This document shows, in pieces, positions 11,601 to 18,927 of a DNA stretch of 20,923 nucleotides. Source of the stretch: a virus. Position numbers and translations under genes: made by a program. Location of the stretch: IMG/VR virus record IMGVR_UViG_3300042863_000853, positions 1-20,923 of that record; one strand, written 5' to 3'. Positions within the stretch are counted from its first letter, which is position 1. Each line of letters begins with the position of its first letter. Under the pieces are notes generated by a model. That model was not told the origin of the DNA, searched no databases, and worked only from the letters and a program-made list of their open reading frames with translations.

Positions 11601-14221
11601 TTAGGAAATGGAGCTTTAGGATCAAGCCAATCTGCATCAGTCATCCATTCCCATATTCTACGTTGATCAGCAATAGACGGAACTCCATCCTTACTATACT
11701 TTAATGCAAACCATTTATTATATTGTGCAACGATTTCATCTTTGGTTTTTTGATCTGCATTAGCAAATTCTATTTCTTGTATTGCATGACCTATTTCATG
11801 GGACATTGCAGATGGCGTTGCTTTTGGAGATACCGCTACCGTTTTATTTGCCTTTGACCACATTCCAGCAACATTTTTTCCAGATAATGCTTTTTGTGCA
11901 TTTTTCTTGTTAGCTAGATAAACAAGTTGATCTAATCTTGTGGCCTTTCCAGACTTTCTTTTATCTTCCCAATTTTTTTCTATTGCATTAAGTGACTCCT
12001 CCATAGTTATCACTTTAACTCCAGCGGACTTTAACCCCGGAAATAAATCTATTAAAGCATTTCCATATCCAATCGGGTCAAGAACGGGGGATTGTGGTTT
12101 TATTTTTGGTTTTGCTTTACCTGCGGACGTAGTAGCTGGTGTTATCGTTTCCGATACTGCGGGTTGGTAAACATACAAATCACCTTGCTTGGTGTAGCCT
12201 TCTGGCAGTGTGATGTTGTAGGCATCTACAGCAGCAGCAGATACTGGATTACTGTCTGAAATAGCTCTATTTATCTCCCCGTAGTGATCTGATGCACCTC
12301 TTTTAATGTCTGCCTCAGTTGGTTGAGACACACGTTCAAATGTGCTTTTAGTATCCTTAATAGCAGCAGCTTTTGATTTGTAAGTTTGACCTCCACTAAA
12401 ACCAAATGTTTGCCCTGTTTTCGCTAACTCAAAGTCTTGTTTTGCTTGTTCAATAACTGATTTGTGGCCTTGAGTTCCACGCTCCTCTGGAGTCATCTGC
12501 TCTGGTTTATTCACATCACGCTGGATAGTTACAACCTCTGCGGCGGGTGCTTCTGTTACAGCAGGAGTCTCGGCTACGGGTGCGGGAATAGCTCTACCAA
12601 CTTGCTTGCCTTGCTGCATCGCCATGATGTCTTCAGTGGGATAACCAAAGATCGTGGATTTATTTCTCTCTTCAAGATAGGCTTTAGATTCCTCAACTGA
12701 CATCCCGCTTGGTTTGGAAGCAGGAGTCTCTTTAACCACTGGTGCAATTTCAGCTACTGGAGTTATCTCTTTACCAACGGAATCGAGGATTACATTTTGT
12801 GCTGTTTCAATGTCTGGCAGTCCAATTTGAATATCTTCTTTTTGTCCATTTACGATTCGTTCAGCCCTAAATGTTCCATTAGAAGATTGCTGGACAGAAT
12901 ACCTTGTGTCTCCATCATAGGCAACTCCAGACATTTCAAGCTCGTCTTTAAATTCTTGGTTTACTACTGGTGTAGATACGGGTGTTGCAGCTTCTGCGAC
13001 TGCTACTTCAGTTGGGGTAACTTCGGTAGGTGCTGGAGCGGCAACTGGTGTGACTGGAGCGGCAACTTCGGGTGCAGCAATCTCTTTGGCTAACTCAATC
13101 TGTTGCTTCTCTGCTTCTACTACTGGATCGTTAGAATCTACTATGCTATCAACTTGTCCTTGTGCAGCGGCAAGGATAGCTTCTTTCTCTTTAAGTTCTA
13201 ACTTGAGCTTCTGTGCAACGGGATCAGTTGATTCAATAGCCGATAGCACTTGCTTTGCATCGGCAATTTCTTGCTCAAGTTTCTGCTTGTTTGCCAGCAC
13301 AGCCTTGCCTTGAGGATTATCGTTACCGATAAAAAGGTTCTCAGCTTCTTTGTTTGCGCTCTCAGTAATCTTAGCTTCTGCAATTTGCTCTGGTGTAAAT
13401 GGTGCGGCGATAACAGTAGCCGCCGCGCCTGCGCCACCACCGATCAATGCTTCACCTACTGCTTGTTTGGCATTAACCTGTATTCCTTTCTTGGTTTCTA
13501 CAGTCTCGCCAACTTGTTGAGTCAAGGACTGCAAGCCTTCTGGAATACCTTCTCCAATGAAGGAAGCGGCAAGGCGTTTAGAAAATGAACCAACTGCCTT
13601 CTCTCCACCCGGAAGATATTTGGCTCCAAAAGCATTTAGTAAACCAGAACCAGCAGCGGTTGTTATAGCATAAGCCATATCCTCATCAGTTGGTTCTGTG
13701 TAACCATTATTCTTGGCTCGTTCTAAAGCAACTGGCCCCACGATCTGCGCTGCTTCAAACAATGCTGGCCCTGCAAATGAACCTGCCGCTGCGCCAGCAA
13801 CCCCAGTAGCGGGACTTATCAATGCACCAAGACCACCGCCAGCTACTGCGCCCGCAAGACGAGTTCCAATGCTGCCAAGAATTTGACCAGTCTGTTCTGC
13901 AATAGCTCTTGGAGCATACTGAGGAGCGAAGCCAGCAACTTGAAACTCACCCTCTTTAGGAGCCATGAAGCGTTCACCAGCGGAAACATAACCTTCTGGT
14001 TCTTGAATCGCACCCTTTAATGCTGCGCCCACTGCGGGAAATCCAGCAACTTGTGCCGTCTCACCAATAGCTTCAAGTGGTTGACCAAACGATTGCTTGA
14101 GTGCTGCTGGAAGCTGAGAGATTTCTTGACCAATAGAAGTGCCTACTGGTTTTTGTGTTTCTTCATCAAGAAATGTGATCTTTCTTCCCGTTGGTTCTTC
14201 ATCTAAGAATGTAATAGCCAT
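8642..14221 (-). CDS. giant polyvalent virion protein with zincin (HEIGH) domain (1859 aa)
   Basis: By length and position this is the large internal (ejected) virion protein of a podovirus, analogous to T7 gp16, and of the large polyvalent protein type. The N-terminus has ITFLDEE twice (3-9 and 15-21), then Gly/Ala-rich hydrophobic segments (residues ~100-290) and a Pro/Ala/Glu-rich linker. Around 808-812 is HEIGH in SHEIGHAIQE, the zinc-metallopeptidase signature, followed downstream by acidic helices (WFGDEVAKW) that could give the third ligand. The C-terminal half is largely helical, with hydrophobic stretches (PVMMWLGASYVGG; LIGMGALGLIG). It may cross the host envelope during DNA ejection, with the peptidase cutting a host or phage protein; that role is inferred. 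No lysozyme-like site was seen. Its start overlaps the upstream stop (TAATG). Confidence 0.8.
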   Translation of the reverse strand: MAITFLDEEPTGRKITFLDEETQKPVGTSIGQEISQLPAALKQSFGQPLEAIGETAQVAGFPAVGAALKGAIQEPEGYVSAGERFMAPKEGEFQVAGFAPQYAPRAIAEQTGQILGSIGTRLAGAVAGGGLGALISPATGVAGAAAGSFAGPALFEAAQIVGPVALERAKNNGYTEPTDEDMAYAITTAAGSGLLNAFGAKYLPGGEKAVGSFSKRLAASFIGEGIPEGLQSLTQQVGETVETKKGIQVNAKQAVGEALIGGGAGAAATVIAAPFTPEQIAEAKITESANKEAENLFIGNDNPQGKAVLANKQKLEQEIADAKQVLSAIESTDPVAQKLKLELKEKEAILAAAQGQVDSIVDSNDPVVEAEKQQIELAKEIAAPEVAAPVTPVAAPAPTEVTPTEVAVAEAATPVSTPVVNQEFKDELEMSGVAYDGDTRYSVQQSSNGTFRAERIVNGQKEDIQIGLPDIETAQNVILDSVGKEITPVAEIAPVVKETPASKPSGMSVEESKAYLEERNKSTIFGYPTEDIMAMQQGKQVGRAIPAPVAETPAVTEAPAAEVVTIQRDVNKPEQMTPEERGTQGHKSVIEQAKQDFELAKTGQTFGFSGGQTYKSKAAAIKDTKSTFERVSQPTEADIKRGASDHYGEINRAISDSNPVSAAAVDAYNITLPEGYTKQGDLYVYQPAVSETITPATTSAGKAKPKIKPQSPVLDPIGYGNALIDLFPGLKSAGVKVITMEESLNAIEKNWEDKRKSGKATRLDQLVYLANKKNAQKALSGKNVAGMWSKANKTVAVSPKATPSAMSHEIGHAIQEIEFANADQKTKDEIVAQYNKWFALKYSKDGVPSIADQRRIWEWMTDADWLDPKAPFPKELRVAEWEQYRSSFDEWFGDEVAKWATTREKPKSLVDKFFTEIGAKLKKLWNAISENFSPDETLAIWLDSITTVSPSKTDFTLPTEKAKLLESIPEQTPIEPEAETITEAMAQGLDIGKEDNMPINNKIESHIKNFAFVRGIFESASDRLRRAKFTKLATAIDDYYDQAQRRLGFANKILLPAFDEYSKQSKSTKKKIDEEVKRFFAAQENKRDTAEFFDELNPITQKIVTAWQKFGEESGNENQKIGIKVFDKGLQRWRPIGRVEKFWPRVFKPEYKRALMEPDKYQKEYNEIVEALMKSGRIQTPEEAEVFISDYQGTGSQNDYFSGIEAARGQAFPEELYDYSTQVMTDYVARWAQHSSRIEQFGQKLGENSKTLWDRSRESTRDRRTIDYITSAQERVEGAYPNDPIVKGMATLNIWSSGLQLGNPASSMLNFFGGTTLNAMVGQPGALSSYVSSFAELRKLGRELKDAREKGIVSRDLMNIVGDHQVVLESSGLAKAGQKTTDFLLKWSGFTPVEQMVRTQSMIIGKSFLRKTLSSLSKNPNSSFSKRALTWLNRNNIDADKLIVEQGTGPETDKLLRYFANISQGSYTIAQTPIFTDTPIGRFLFKYQKFSTQVMRQSWKNTFEPAWRAVTNKNETLQLPDQTRQLLYRLRLAEAKELGDNRKITLDEIPKKVTKAEGKALTIIPVMMWLGASYVGGEVILRLRDMLFGVLMKGPSYEDIIKAFEDDEDDDELYLSLERAWYNLIGMGALGLIGNYGQFFMDWQDRERVKNPLDPPALSIFKETATFIQNAADQGKITLGDINNYLNRTFSGYRVSQRLYQTAASGLGYSKAPTVAEEMFRREVASINKYARRWASSAGLEYRTKRPMDIAPGKMTPINREIASYLQRGEPGAAVAYAKEYLNSLPKSERANAIQSMQSGARNRQPLRLGSGPMDQAEKTAFKKWLKEKVSKEKFDEIQKLESQYQKNYNIFLNKLPNK
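12142..12157. promoter_or_regulatory. palindromic site 6 (TTATCG-TTTC-CGATAC)
   Basis: A copy of the dispersed palindrome inside the 1859-aa gene. Its spacer is identical to that of site 5. Confidence 0.6.
13317..13332. promoter_or_regulatory. palindromic site 7 (TTATCG-TTAC-CGATAA)
   Basis: Perfect arms, inside the 1859-aa gene. It is identical over all 16 bases to site 8, which is almost 5 kb away. Confidence 0.65.
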
Positions 14222-15690
14222 TAGTCGATCCTTGCTTTACGACCATTTATAGTAACAATTGTTCCCTTTGGCAAGCCAGAAGCCTCTGCTTCTGCTACAG
14301 ATTTAAATGAAGTATTTGGCGCAGGAATCATTTTAGTTCCCTCTTTAGTTGGGCCAGATGGTGCAATGCGAACGAATGCGGAATTACTATTGCCTGCCCT
14401 CAATTGCTGTAGCCTACTTGGAGAGTTTTGAATTGTTTTAAATGCAGCAACTTGACCTTCAGTTAATTCTATTACTGGAGTTTTTTCGTTGTTTGGATCA
14501 AGATTCTTTTGATACAAGATAACACTTTTAGGAACTTTTCTTGTTTCTCCAGTTTCTTCATCAGTAACTTCTTTTACTCCCGTTTCTGTATATGTTGTGT
14601 TGAATACACCACCATTTTCTTTCAAAAACTTCCCAAGTTTTCCTTGGCTCAATTCAGTAGCGGCAGAAGTAAATAAAGTTTGATAGGCATCAATATCATT
14701 TTTGTTTGTTCCAAAAGTAACTGAGTCGGATTTTGCGCCAGCAGTCATTGACTTTGCTTCAGTTGTAGGCTCAAGAACTATTCCAGTAATATTATTTCCA
14801 ATTACAGCACTTTGCTCAGGTTTAAGAGGATAAAAATTCTTTCCTAATTGCGGCTTAGTTTTTTCAAAGTTTTTATCTGAATCAAAAACAATGGACAAGT
14901 CTTGCATGACTGCCATCTTGCCGTCTTCTGGAAGTGAATTGTATTGATTTGAAAATTGTTTAAATGAAGCAACTTGTTCTGGAGGTGCTGGATTCTTGAT
15001 AGAATTTAAAAGAGCCTTCTTGTATTGTGGCGATTGAACAGACGCAGCAATATTTTCTACTGCCTTCAATTGCGGCCCCTTATATGTCATTTCGGAATCT
15101 CCACCATTTTCTGGAAGTGGGACTTCTACAACTTGTGGAGAACCGCCTTGCATTGCTGGCATTCCCGTTTGCTGTTGAGATGTAGGTTGAGATACTGCTG
15201 TGGTATCAGAAATAACATTTTGATCTTCATATACCACATTAGGTTCTTGACCTAACAATGTCATTTTAGCCCGTTCCTCTGGAGTATAAACCTGTCTACT
15301 ATCCATACCTTGACTGGCTTTTTCAGTGGTGCGTGTATTGTAAGCTTCAATCTGACTCTTGCGTAGATAGTCATCAGCAAATTGTTTAGACATTGATGCC
15401 ATCTGCTGATTCATGTTTTGGATAAATGGATTGTTCGATGCTCCAAATTGGAGTTGAGCATTCATCAAATCACCATATCCCTCACTCAGTTTTCCTTGGC
15501 CGATTTTATCAAACGCACTTTTATATGTGGCTTGCAATACTGGTAGCACAGCTTGAGCTTGGCTTTGCGCTTCTTTCTGTGCCAACGCTGCACCTACATT
15601 CTGACCAAGTTTAGCCAAAGATTCTCCAACCCATGCGGTAGATTCCGATGAGCGTTTGGTTCCCTGCATTATGAGTTCTGCGATAGACAT
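14221..15690 (-). CDS. internal virion protein-like (489 aa)
   Basis: The product starts MSIAELIMQGTKRSSESTAW and has a long Ala/Gln-rich helical N-terminal half (LAQKEAQSQAQAVLPVLQAT). A low-complexity middle (SQPTSQQQTG) and a mixed C-terminal half follow, ending in an SH3-like short stretch (EASGLPKGTIVTINGRKARID). By order, between a ~350-aa Ala-rich protein and the giant protein, it corresponds to T7 gp15, an ejected core protein. I see no enzyme motif. It lies 3 bases after the upstream gene and overlaps the giant gene by TAATG, which fits coordinated synthesis. The C-terminal residues resemble the last strands of KOW/SH3-type modules, but this is weak. Confidence 0.6.
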   Translation of the reverse strand: MSIAELIMQGTKRSSESTAWVGESLAKLGQNVGAALAQKEAQSQAQAVLPVLQATYKSAFDKIGQGKLSEGYGDLMNAQLQFGASNNPFIQNMNQQMASMSKQFADDYLRKSQIEAYNTRTTEKASQGMDSRQVYTPEERAKMTLLGQEPNVVYEDQNVISDTTAVSQPTSQQQTGMPAMQGGSPQVVEVPLPENGGDSEMTYKGPQLKAVENIAASVQSPQYKKALLNSIKNPAPPEQVASFKQFSNQYNSLPEDGKMAVMQDLSIVFDSDKNFEKTKPQLGKNFYPLKPEQSAVIGNNITGIVLEPTTEAKSMTAGAKSDSVTFGTNKNDIDAYQTLFTSAATELSQGKLGKFLKENGGVFNTTYTETGVKEVTDEETGETRKVPKSVILYQKNLDPNNEKTPVIELTEGQVAAFKTIQNSPSRLQQLRAGNSNSAFVRIAPSGPTKEGTKMIPAPNTSFKSVAEAEASGLPKGTIVTINGRKARID

Positions 15691-15693
15691 AAA

Positions 15694-16752
15694 TTATGCT
15701 CCTGTTCCTGATCCGTAACTAAAATTACTGCCAGCACCATAAGTTGCAGGCCCATAAGCTTCTTCGTAATTAAATCCACCAGCATATCCGCCTCCTCCTC
15801 CGCCACCCATTCCTCCACCTTGCATTGCTCCGATTTGTCTGGTTGCATTGGCGTATCCAGACAACGCACCAGAGGTAGCTTGTCCAATGTCAGATACACC
15901 TTGGCCTACTGCTTGTTGTGCGGCGTAACTTGCGGCGGCATTCTCTTTGTTTGCTCCATAGATTTGAGAAGCCAATCCAGATTGTGCATTGTAGATATTA
16001 GAGAACATATCAGATGTGAGTTTGGCTTTTTGCAATCCGATTTCTGCTTGAGCTGTTCCATAGCCAAGTTGTAGTCTTCCTACATCCAATGGTTCTGCTG
16101 TGAATGCCCTTGCTAATTGCTGCCAGTTTTGCGCTGTGCCTTGGACTGATGGGATTGCCGCGAGTCCTTGTCTTTGAATATCAAGAGAGGTTAGTCCAAG
16201 GTTACGGGCAAATTGTCCCTGCGCTGCTTGGAATCCTCCAGCTTGTCCTGCCGTTGCTGGATTGAACCCTGCGCCTGCACTCTCAGCGACATTACGCATG
16301 ATCTGTTCTTTAACATCTTGTGGCACTTCTCCCTTAAGGTATTGAGAAATAACATCCATTGCTTGCCCAATTTGTGTTTGAGCTTGTTGGCGTTGTTGTG
16401 CTGCTCCGGGCTGGAATGTTTCAAGTTGTTGACGATAGTAATCTGAAATCTGACCAGCATCGCCTATCATTGCTCCAAGGTTATACTCTGGAGCTTTGAC
16501 TTCACTGATCATTCCTTGGACTTGTTGCTGTCCTTTTTCAAATCCTTTTACAGCTTTTCTCTGTTGCTTTTTAAATTGTCCTGCCGCTGCACCTTGAGCT
16601 TTCTTTGCACGATCTGCTGCTGACATTGAGATAGCCGCCGACCCTGCCGCCGCACCTACAGCAACTACACCAGCAGCAATAGCAAATGCGCTCGTATGAA
16701 ACATCATTGAATGTTTATCGTTGCCTAAGTGGTCTGGTAAAAGAAATCTCAT
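15694..16752 (-). CDS. Ala/Gly-rich internal virion protein-like (352 aa)
   Basis: A hydrophobic Ala-rich segment (residues ~21-44, FAIAAGVVAVGAAAGSAAIS) is followed by basic helices (FKKQQRKAVKGFEKGQQQVQ). Long Gln/Ala helices come next, and a Gly-rich end contains a run of seven Gly. The layout of one membrane-active segment, a helical coil and a Gly-rich tail fits T7 gp14-like ejected proteins that form a pore in the host envelope. Alternatives are a DNA-injection pilot or a tail scaffold. The ATG at 16752 overlaps the upstream stop (ATGA); a later start (MMFHTSAF) is also possible. A candidate promoter lies at 16818-16846, inside the preceding gene. Confidence 0.6.
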   Translation of the reverse strand: MRFLLPDHLGNDKHSMMFHTSAFAIAAGVVAVGAAAGSAAISMSAADRAKKAQGAAAGQFKKQQRKAVKGFEKGQQQVQGMISEVKAPEYNLGAMIGDAGQISDYYRQQLETFQPGAAQQRQQAQTQIGQAMDVISQYLKGEVPQDVKEQIMRNVAESAGAGFNPATAGQAGGFQAAQGQFARNLGLTSLDIQRQGLAAIPSVQGTAQNWQQLARAFTAEPLDVGRLQLGYGTAQAEIGLQKAKLTSDMFSNIYNAQSGLASQIYGANKENAAASYAAQQAVGQGVSDIGQATSGALSGYANATRQIGAMQGGGMGGGGGGGYAGGFNYEEAYGPATYGAGSNFSYGSGTGA

Positions 16753-17237
16753 TTGATTAAGTCAGTTCGGTTATGCCGCCATTTTTGAACCCTTGGGTCT
16801 TCTTTGGCGATATGGGGATTAAAGTCTCTTGAAGTGATCGTGTCAATAATTTCGTCTGGATCAGTCAAGTCTGTGACATGGCAAGTAATCCAAATTGTAT
16901 CCTTGTGAGTAGCAAGCATACGCCTTGTTCCTGCTTCTGTAATGCCGCTGTAGCCTGTTTTGTAGCGGTGGGCGGGGATGCCATGATACCAGACAGTCAC
17001 ATCGCCTTTCATGATGAAAAACGGATGCGTAGTCAGGTGGAGTAGAGTTGTGAGAATCGTATCCTTCGGCATATAGATTTCCCGAATATACATACCCGGA
17101 GTAAACCTATGAATCAACGGACATTCCCGTGGAGGTAACTTTAGAATCTCCAAATCCATCAAGTTGAGTTCGTAGTCAGGATCACCATATCCAACTACAT
17201 TCCTCGCATCAATCTTGTCTGGAATAGTTAAAGTCAT
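16749..17237 (-). CDS. cupin-like small phage protein (162 aa)
   Basis: Residues ~45-135 have a cupin-like beta-barrel pattern: GMYIREIYMPKDTIL, LLHLTTHPFFIMKGDVTVWY, then GYSGITEAGTRRML and a closing TIWITCHVTD. The set REI.MP, H..T.HPF.I..G, TG....GTRR and W.T.H recurs in small phage proteins encoded near tail and internal-virion genes. The His residues could bind metal as in cupins, but no activity is known. It may be a minor virion or assembly protein. The gene overlaps the adaptor gene (ATGA at 17237) and the 352-aa gene (ATGA at 16752), so it is firmly in the virion operon. Confidence 0.65.
   Translation of the reverse strand: MTLTIPDKIDARNVVGYGDPDYELNLMDLEILKLPPRECPLIHRFTPGMYIREIYMPKDTILTTLLHLTTHPFFIMKGDVTVWYHGIPAHRYKTGYSGITEAGTRRMLATHKDTIWITCHVTDLTDPDEIIDTITSRDFNPHIAKEDPRVQKWRHNRTDLIK
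16818..16846 (-). promoter_or_regulatory. possible internal promoter ahead of the internal-virion genes
   Basis: TTGACA (16846-16841), 17-bp spacer, TTTAAT (16823-16818; five of six consensus bases). It lies in the 3' half of the cupin-like gene, ~66 bases before the 352-aa gene. The first bases after the -35, CACGAT, resemble those of the early promoter (TTGACACGATAA at 8495). Confidence 0.35.
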
Positions 17238-18196
17238 CGGTATAGAAAGTAGTCGTTCGGTGATGGTGACAATAGATCAGACCCGATTAGGTTATCTGCC
17301 CGACTATAGTTTGAGAACCGGATTGGAGCGCAAGTAGGTATTTCTGTTCCCTCCATTTCCTTCTCTTGCTCCTGCACGGCCAATGCTAAGTTAGACATGA
17401 ACTCTTGCGCCTTACGATTCTCACGCGAGTTCAATGCAAGAACCGCATAGATCATCGCATCTGGAATGAACTCTACCAGTTCCTTTGGGTCGGTTAGGTC
17501 GAAGTATTTTTTCGATGCGTAAAGTGTAATGCACTCGCAAGTTTTCGGTGCTTTGAACCTACGGAATGTCGGGTTGGCATCGTTCGGTTGATAGATAGCA
17601 ATCAGCGTTTTTGCTTCCAATGCCGTGTCGTAGGCATACACCCGAATCCTACCTTTAGTAATCGGCTTGGTTACCCCCCGAATTCCTTTTACAAGAAGGT
17701 CGGATTTCGCCAGCGTTGGAGGATTGGCAGTAGTTACCTTGACCTTATGGTAGGTGTCATACTGGTCTTGTGCTTCAAACATCAACTCTACGCCAATGTC
17801 TTCAGCCTCCTCTGCCATCACACCAATTTGATATGGATGCGTAGTGTAATCTCGGAAGAGAACGTGGAGTCCTCCTACTTCAGTAATTCCTCTATGGCAT
17901 GAGTTACCTGCTTGCAGAGCAAAAGCATTGGTCGCGTTGAACCACTCATCTGCGAGAGATGCAGTGTCATTGCCAATCCATGCGAGTTTGATTTGCTCAT
18001 AACGAGACGGCAGCGTGAAGCAATCGTTCACGCAACAAATCTGGACATATTCCTCTTGGCTTGTCCAAGCTTTCTTATTCCAGAGCAGTCGTCTCGCTTG
18101 GTTTACGGCTTTGACGGCTCTGTCATAAGAACATACGCCACTATCACCGACGAACCCTTTGACGACTTCAACCATCTCTTCGAGGGTATCAGCCAT
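17234..18196 (-). CDS. head-to-tail adaptor / tail-tube A-like protein (320 aa)
   Basis: The N-terminal part is helical (SYDRAVKAVNQARRLLWNKKAW), followed by beta-rich stretches (CVNDCFTLPSRYEQIKLAWI, HKVKVTTANPP). A helical C-terminal region follows (FIPDAMIYAVLALNSRENRK, then MSNLALAVQEQEKEME). The helix-beta-helix order and the place before the internal-virion genes resemble T7 gp11-type tail adaptor proteins, which join portal and nozzle. It is longer than T7 gp11 (~196 aa). Cys pairs (ICCVNDC; TCEC) are unusual. Palindromic site 8 lies 3 bases upstream of the ATG. The stop overlaps the next gene. Adaptor assignment is by architecture only. Confidence 0.5.
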   Translation of the reverse strand: MADTLEEMVEVVKGFVGDSGVCSYDRAVKAVNQARRLLWNKKAWTSQEEYVQICCVNDCFTLPSRYEQIKLAWIGNDTASLADEWFNATNAFALQAGNSCHRGITEVGGLHVLFRDYTTHPYQIGVMAEEAEDIGVELMFEAQDQYDTYHKVKVTTANPPTLAKSDLLVKGIRGVTKPITKGRIRVYAYDTALEAKTLIAIYQPNDANPTFRRFKAPKTCECITLYASKKYFDLTDPKELVEFIPDAMIYAVLALNSRENRKAQEFMSNLALAVQEQEKEMEGTEIPTCAPIRFSNYSRADNLIGSDLLSPSPNDYFLYR

Positions 18197-18199
18197 AGG

Positions 18200-18215
18200 T
18201 TATCGTTACCGATAA
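18200..18215. promoter_or_regulatory. palindromic site 8 (TTATCG-TTAC-CGATAA)
   Basis: Perfect arms. It fills almost the whole gap between the stop of the 52-aa gene (18216) and the ATG at 18196. A bound protein could block the leader or act as a stoperator; no -35/-10 pair is beside it. Confidence 0.7.
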
Positions 18216-18374
18216 TTACTTTTGGTAACCTTGCTTTGGAGTGCCAGCGGTCGTATAGATGCTTGGCTTCTTAGCACCAAGGTTGGGCATATTCCCCATA
18301 CCTTCACGGATGCTTCCGCGAGTTGGCGATCCACCAGAAACAAGCTTTGGGTCGGTTCCTTTTAGTGTTGTCAT
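18216..18374 (-). CDS. hypothetical small protein (52 aa)
   Basis: This short gene was read directly. It begins MTTLKGTDPKLVSGGSPTRG after an AACTAAATAT leader, continues SIREGMGNMPNLGAKKP and ends TAGTPKQGYQK. It is basic and rich in Gly, Pro and Thr, so likely flexible. It fills the otherwise empty space between the 172-aa and 320-aa genes, directly before palindromic site 8. A small linker or decoration protein is conceivable; no family is recognised. Confidence 0.6.
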   Translation of the reverse strand: MTTLKGTDPKLVSGGSPTRGSIREGMGNMPNLGAKKPSIYTTAGTPKQGYQK

Positions 18375-18403
18375 ATATTTAGTTTTCTTTATGGCTTTGT
18401 TTA

Positions 18404-18922
18404 TTACGAAGTGTGAACCGCCATCCAGTCAACACTTGTGATCTCGGCAATGTTATTTTCAATGCGGATCGAAAATCCTGTAGTTGTTTTGCTTCCAGCA
18501 ACCAAAGAGAACAATGGTGTAGGCTGAACAAGAATAGTAGCATTACAAATTGGAGTAATAGAAACCCCATAAGTTGCAGTTGGCAATGCAGTAAATGATA
18601 CTGTTTGAATAGAATCTCCAATTGGAACTCCAGTAACAGTTCCATATTTTACTTTGACAGTAGGGATTGCAGCAACAGTTGTTTCTAAAGTATCTACTCG
18701 CGTATCAAGTGCGCTTATTTGAGTCTGCTGGTCAGCGAGGTCTTCGTTGATTTGTTGAATTTGTTGCGGAGTTACATCGCCAAGGCCGGGAACATTGATA
18801 GTTCCATTAGATAAAACTTCATCAATAAATATTTGAAATATATTCTGCCAGTTACCAGCGGGACAAAAGTCATCTGGAACATTTGGAAATGTAAGTGCAG
18901 GAGATGAATCTTGATTGTCCAT
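18404..18922 (-). CDS. fibre/spike-like virion protein (172 aa)
   Basis: The N-terminal ~50 residues (FPNVPDDFCPAGNWQNIFQI) could be an attachment segment. Residues ~60-92 form a coiled coil (VTPQQIQQINEDLADQQTQI, then SALDTRVDTLETTVAAI). The remaining ~80 residues look beta-rich and Thr/Ser-rich (KVKYGTVTGVPIGDSIQTVS and so on). Attachment, trimeric coil and small beta domain together fit a short tail fibre, collar or head-decoration protein. Length is short for a receptor-binding protein, so a co-fibre or adaptor is likely. It lies 5 bases after the 664-aa gene in the virion operon. Confidence 0.55.
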   Translation of the reverse strand: MDNQDSSPALTFPNVPDDFCPAGNWQNIFQIFIDEVLSNGTINVPGLGDVTPQQIQQINEDLADQQTQISALDTRVDTLETTVAAIPTVKVKYGTVTGVPIGDSIQTVSFTALPTATYGVSITPICNATILVQPTPLFSLVAGSKTTTGFSIRIENNIAEITSVDWMAVHTS

Positions 18923-18927
18923 TTGAT

